A stretch of 5,097 nucleotides of DNA. Source: Syntrophaceae bacterium (GTDB taxonomy: Bacteria; Desulfobacterota; SM23-61). The notes under the pieces are model-generated. The model did not search any database and had not been told where the DNA came from. It worked only from the letters and a program-made list of their open reading frames with translations. The stretch lies in the NCBI GenBank assembly GCA_003154025.1, contig PMCE01000537.1, positions 209-5,305 of the forward strand, in the 5' to 3' direction. Both the position numbers and the translations under genes were made by a program. Shown here one piece after another: positions 5,089-5,097 of this stretch (position 1 is its first letter; each line of letters begins with the position of its first letter).

Positions 5089-5097
5089 CCTTTCGGG

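Overview
This is a GC-rich bacterial chromosomal window with six recognisable protein genes and two hairpin-rich non-coding regions. Gene density, Shine-Dalgarno sites and sigma70-like promoter boxes all fit a bacterium. The gene set, a DapB-like amine dehydrogenase, a TrhA/hemolysin III protein, a GNAT, a truncated CDF-type transporter and a LOG protein, together with the palindrome-rich spacers, made me think of an anaerobic Desulfobacterota ('deltaproteobacterial') genome. That is an impression, not something the sequence proves. There is no rRNA, tRNA, CRISPR array, phage gene or transposase in the window.

Layout from left to right. (1) 28-1032, minus strand: an NAD(P)-dependent oxidoreductase of the 2,4-diaminopentanoate dehydrogenase / native amine dehydrogenase family. 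(2) 1033-1436: a non-coding region. It holds a 146-bp element (1057-1202) bounded by two matching 19-nt hairpins, a good minus-strand promoter (1220-1248) that would transcribe through the element into gene 1, and further inverted repeats (1257-1285 and 1324-1338). (3) 1437-2087, minus strand: a hemolysin III / TrhA (PAQR-type) membrane protein. (4) 2088-2572: a spacer of about 485 bp. It holds a doubtful 85-codon ORF, a 72-nt sequence that folds on paper into a compact three-way junction (2255-2326), a possible plus-strand promoter and degenerate heptamer repeats. (5) 2573-4196, plus strand: a likely three-gene operon of a phosphinothricin/MnaT-type N-acetyltransferase, an unrecognised four-helix membrane protein and a cation-diffusion-facilitator-like transporter. 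(6) 4255-5088 and probably beyond the right edge, minus strand: a LOG-family (TIGR00730-type) nucleotide phosphoribohydrolase, convergent with the operon.

The genes do not form an obvious single pathway. The closest functional pairing is the small membrane protein with the CDF-like transporter 13 nt downstream. The most interesting material is non-coding: the hairpin-bounded element between a promoter and a start codon, and the three-way-junction sequence. No new defence or mobile system is demonstrable here; I see candidates worth a genome-wide repeat search.
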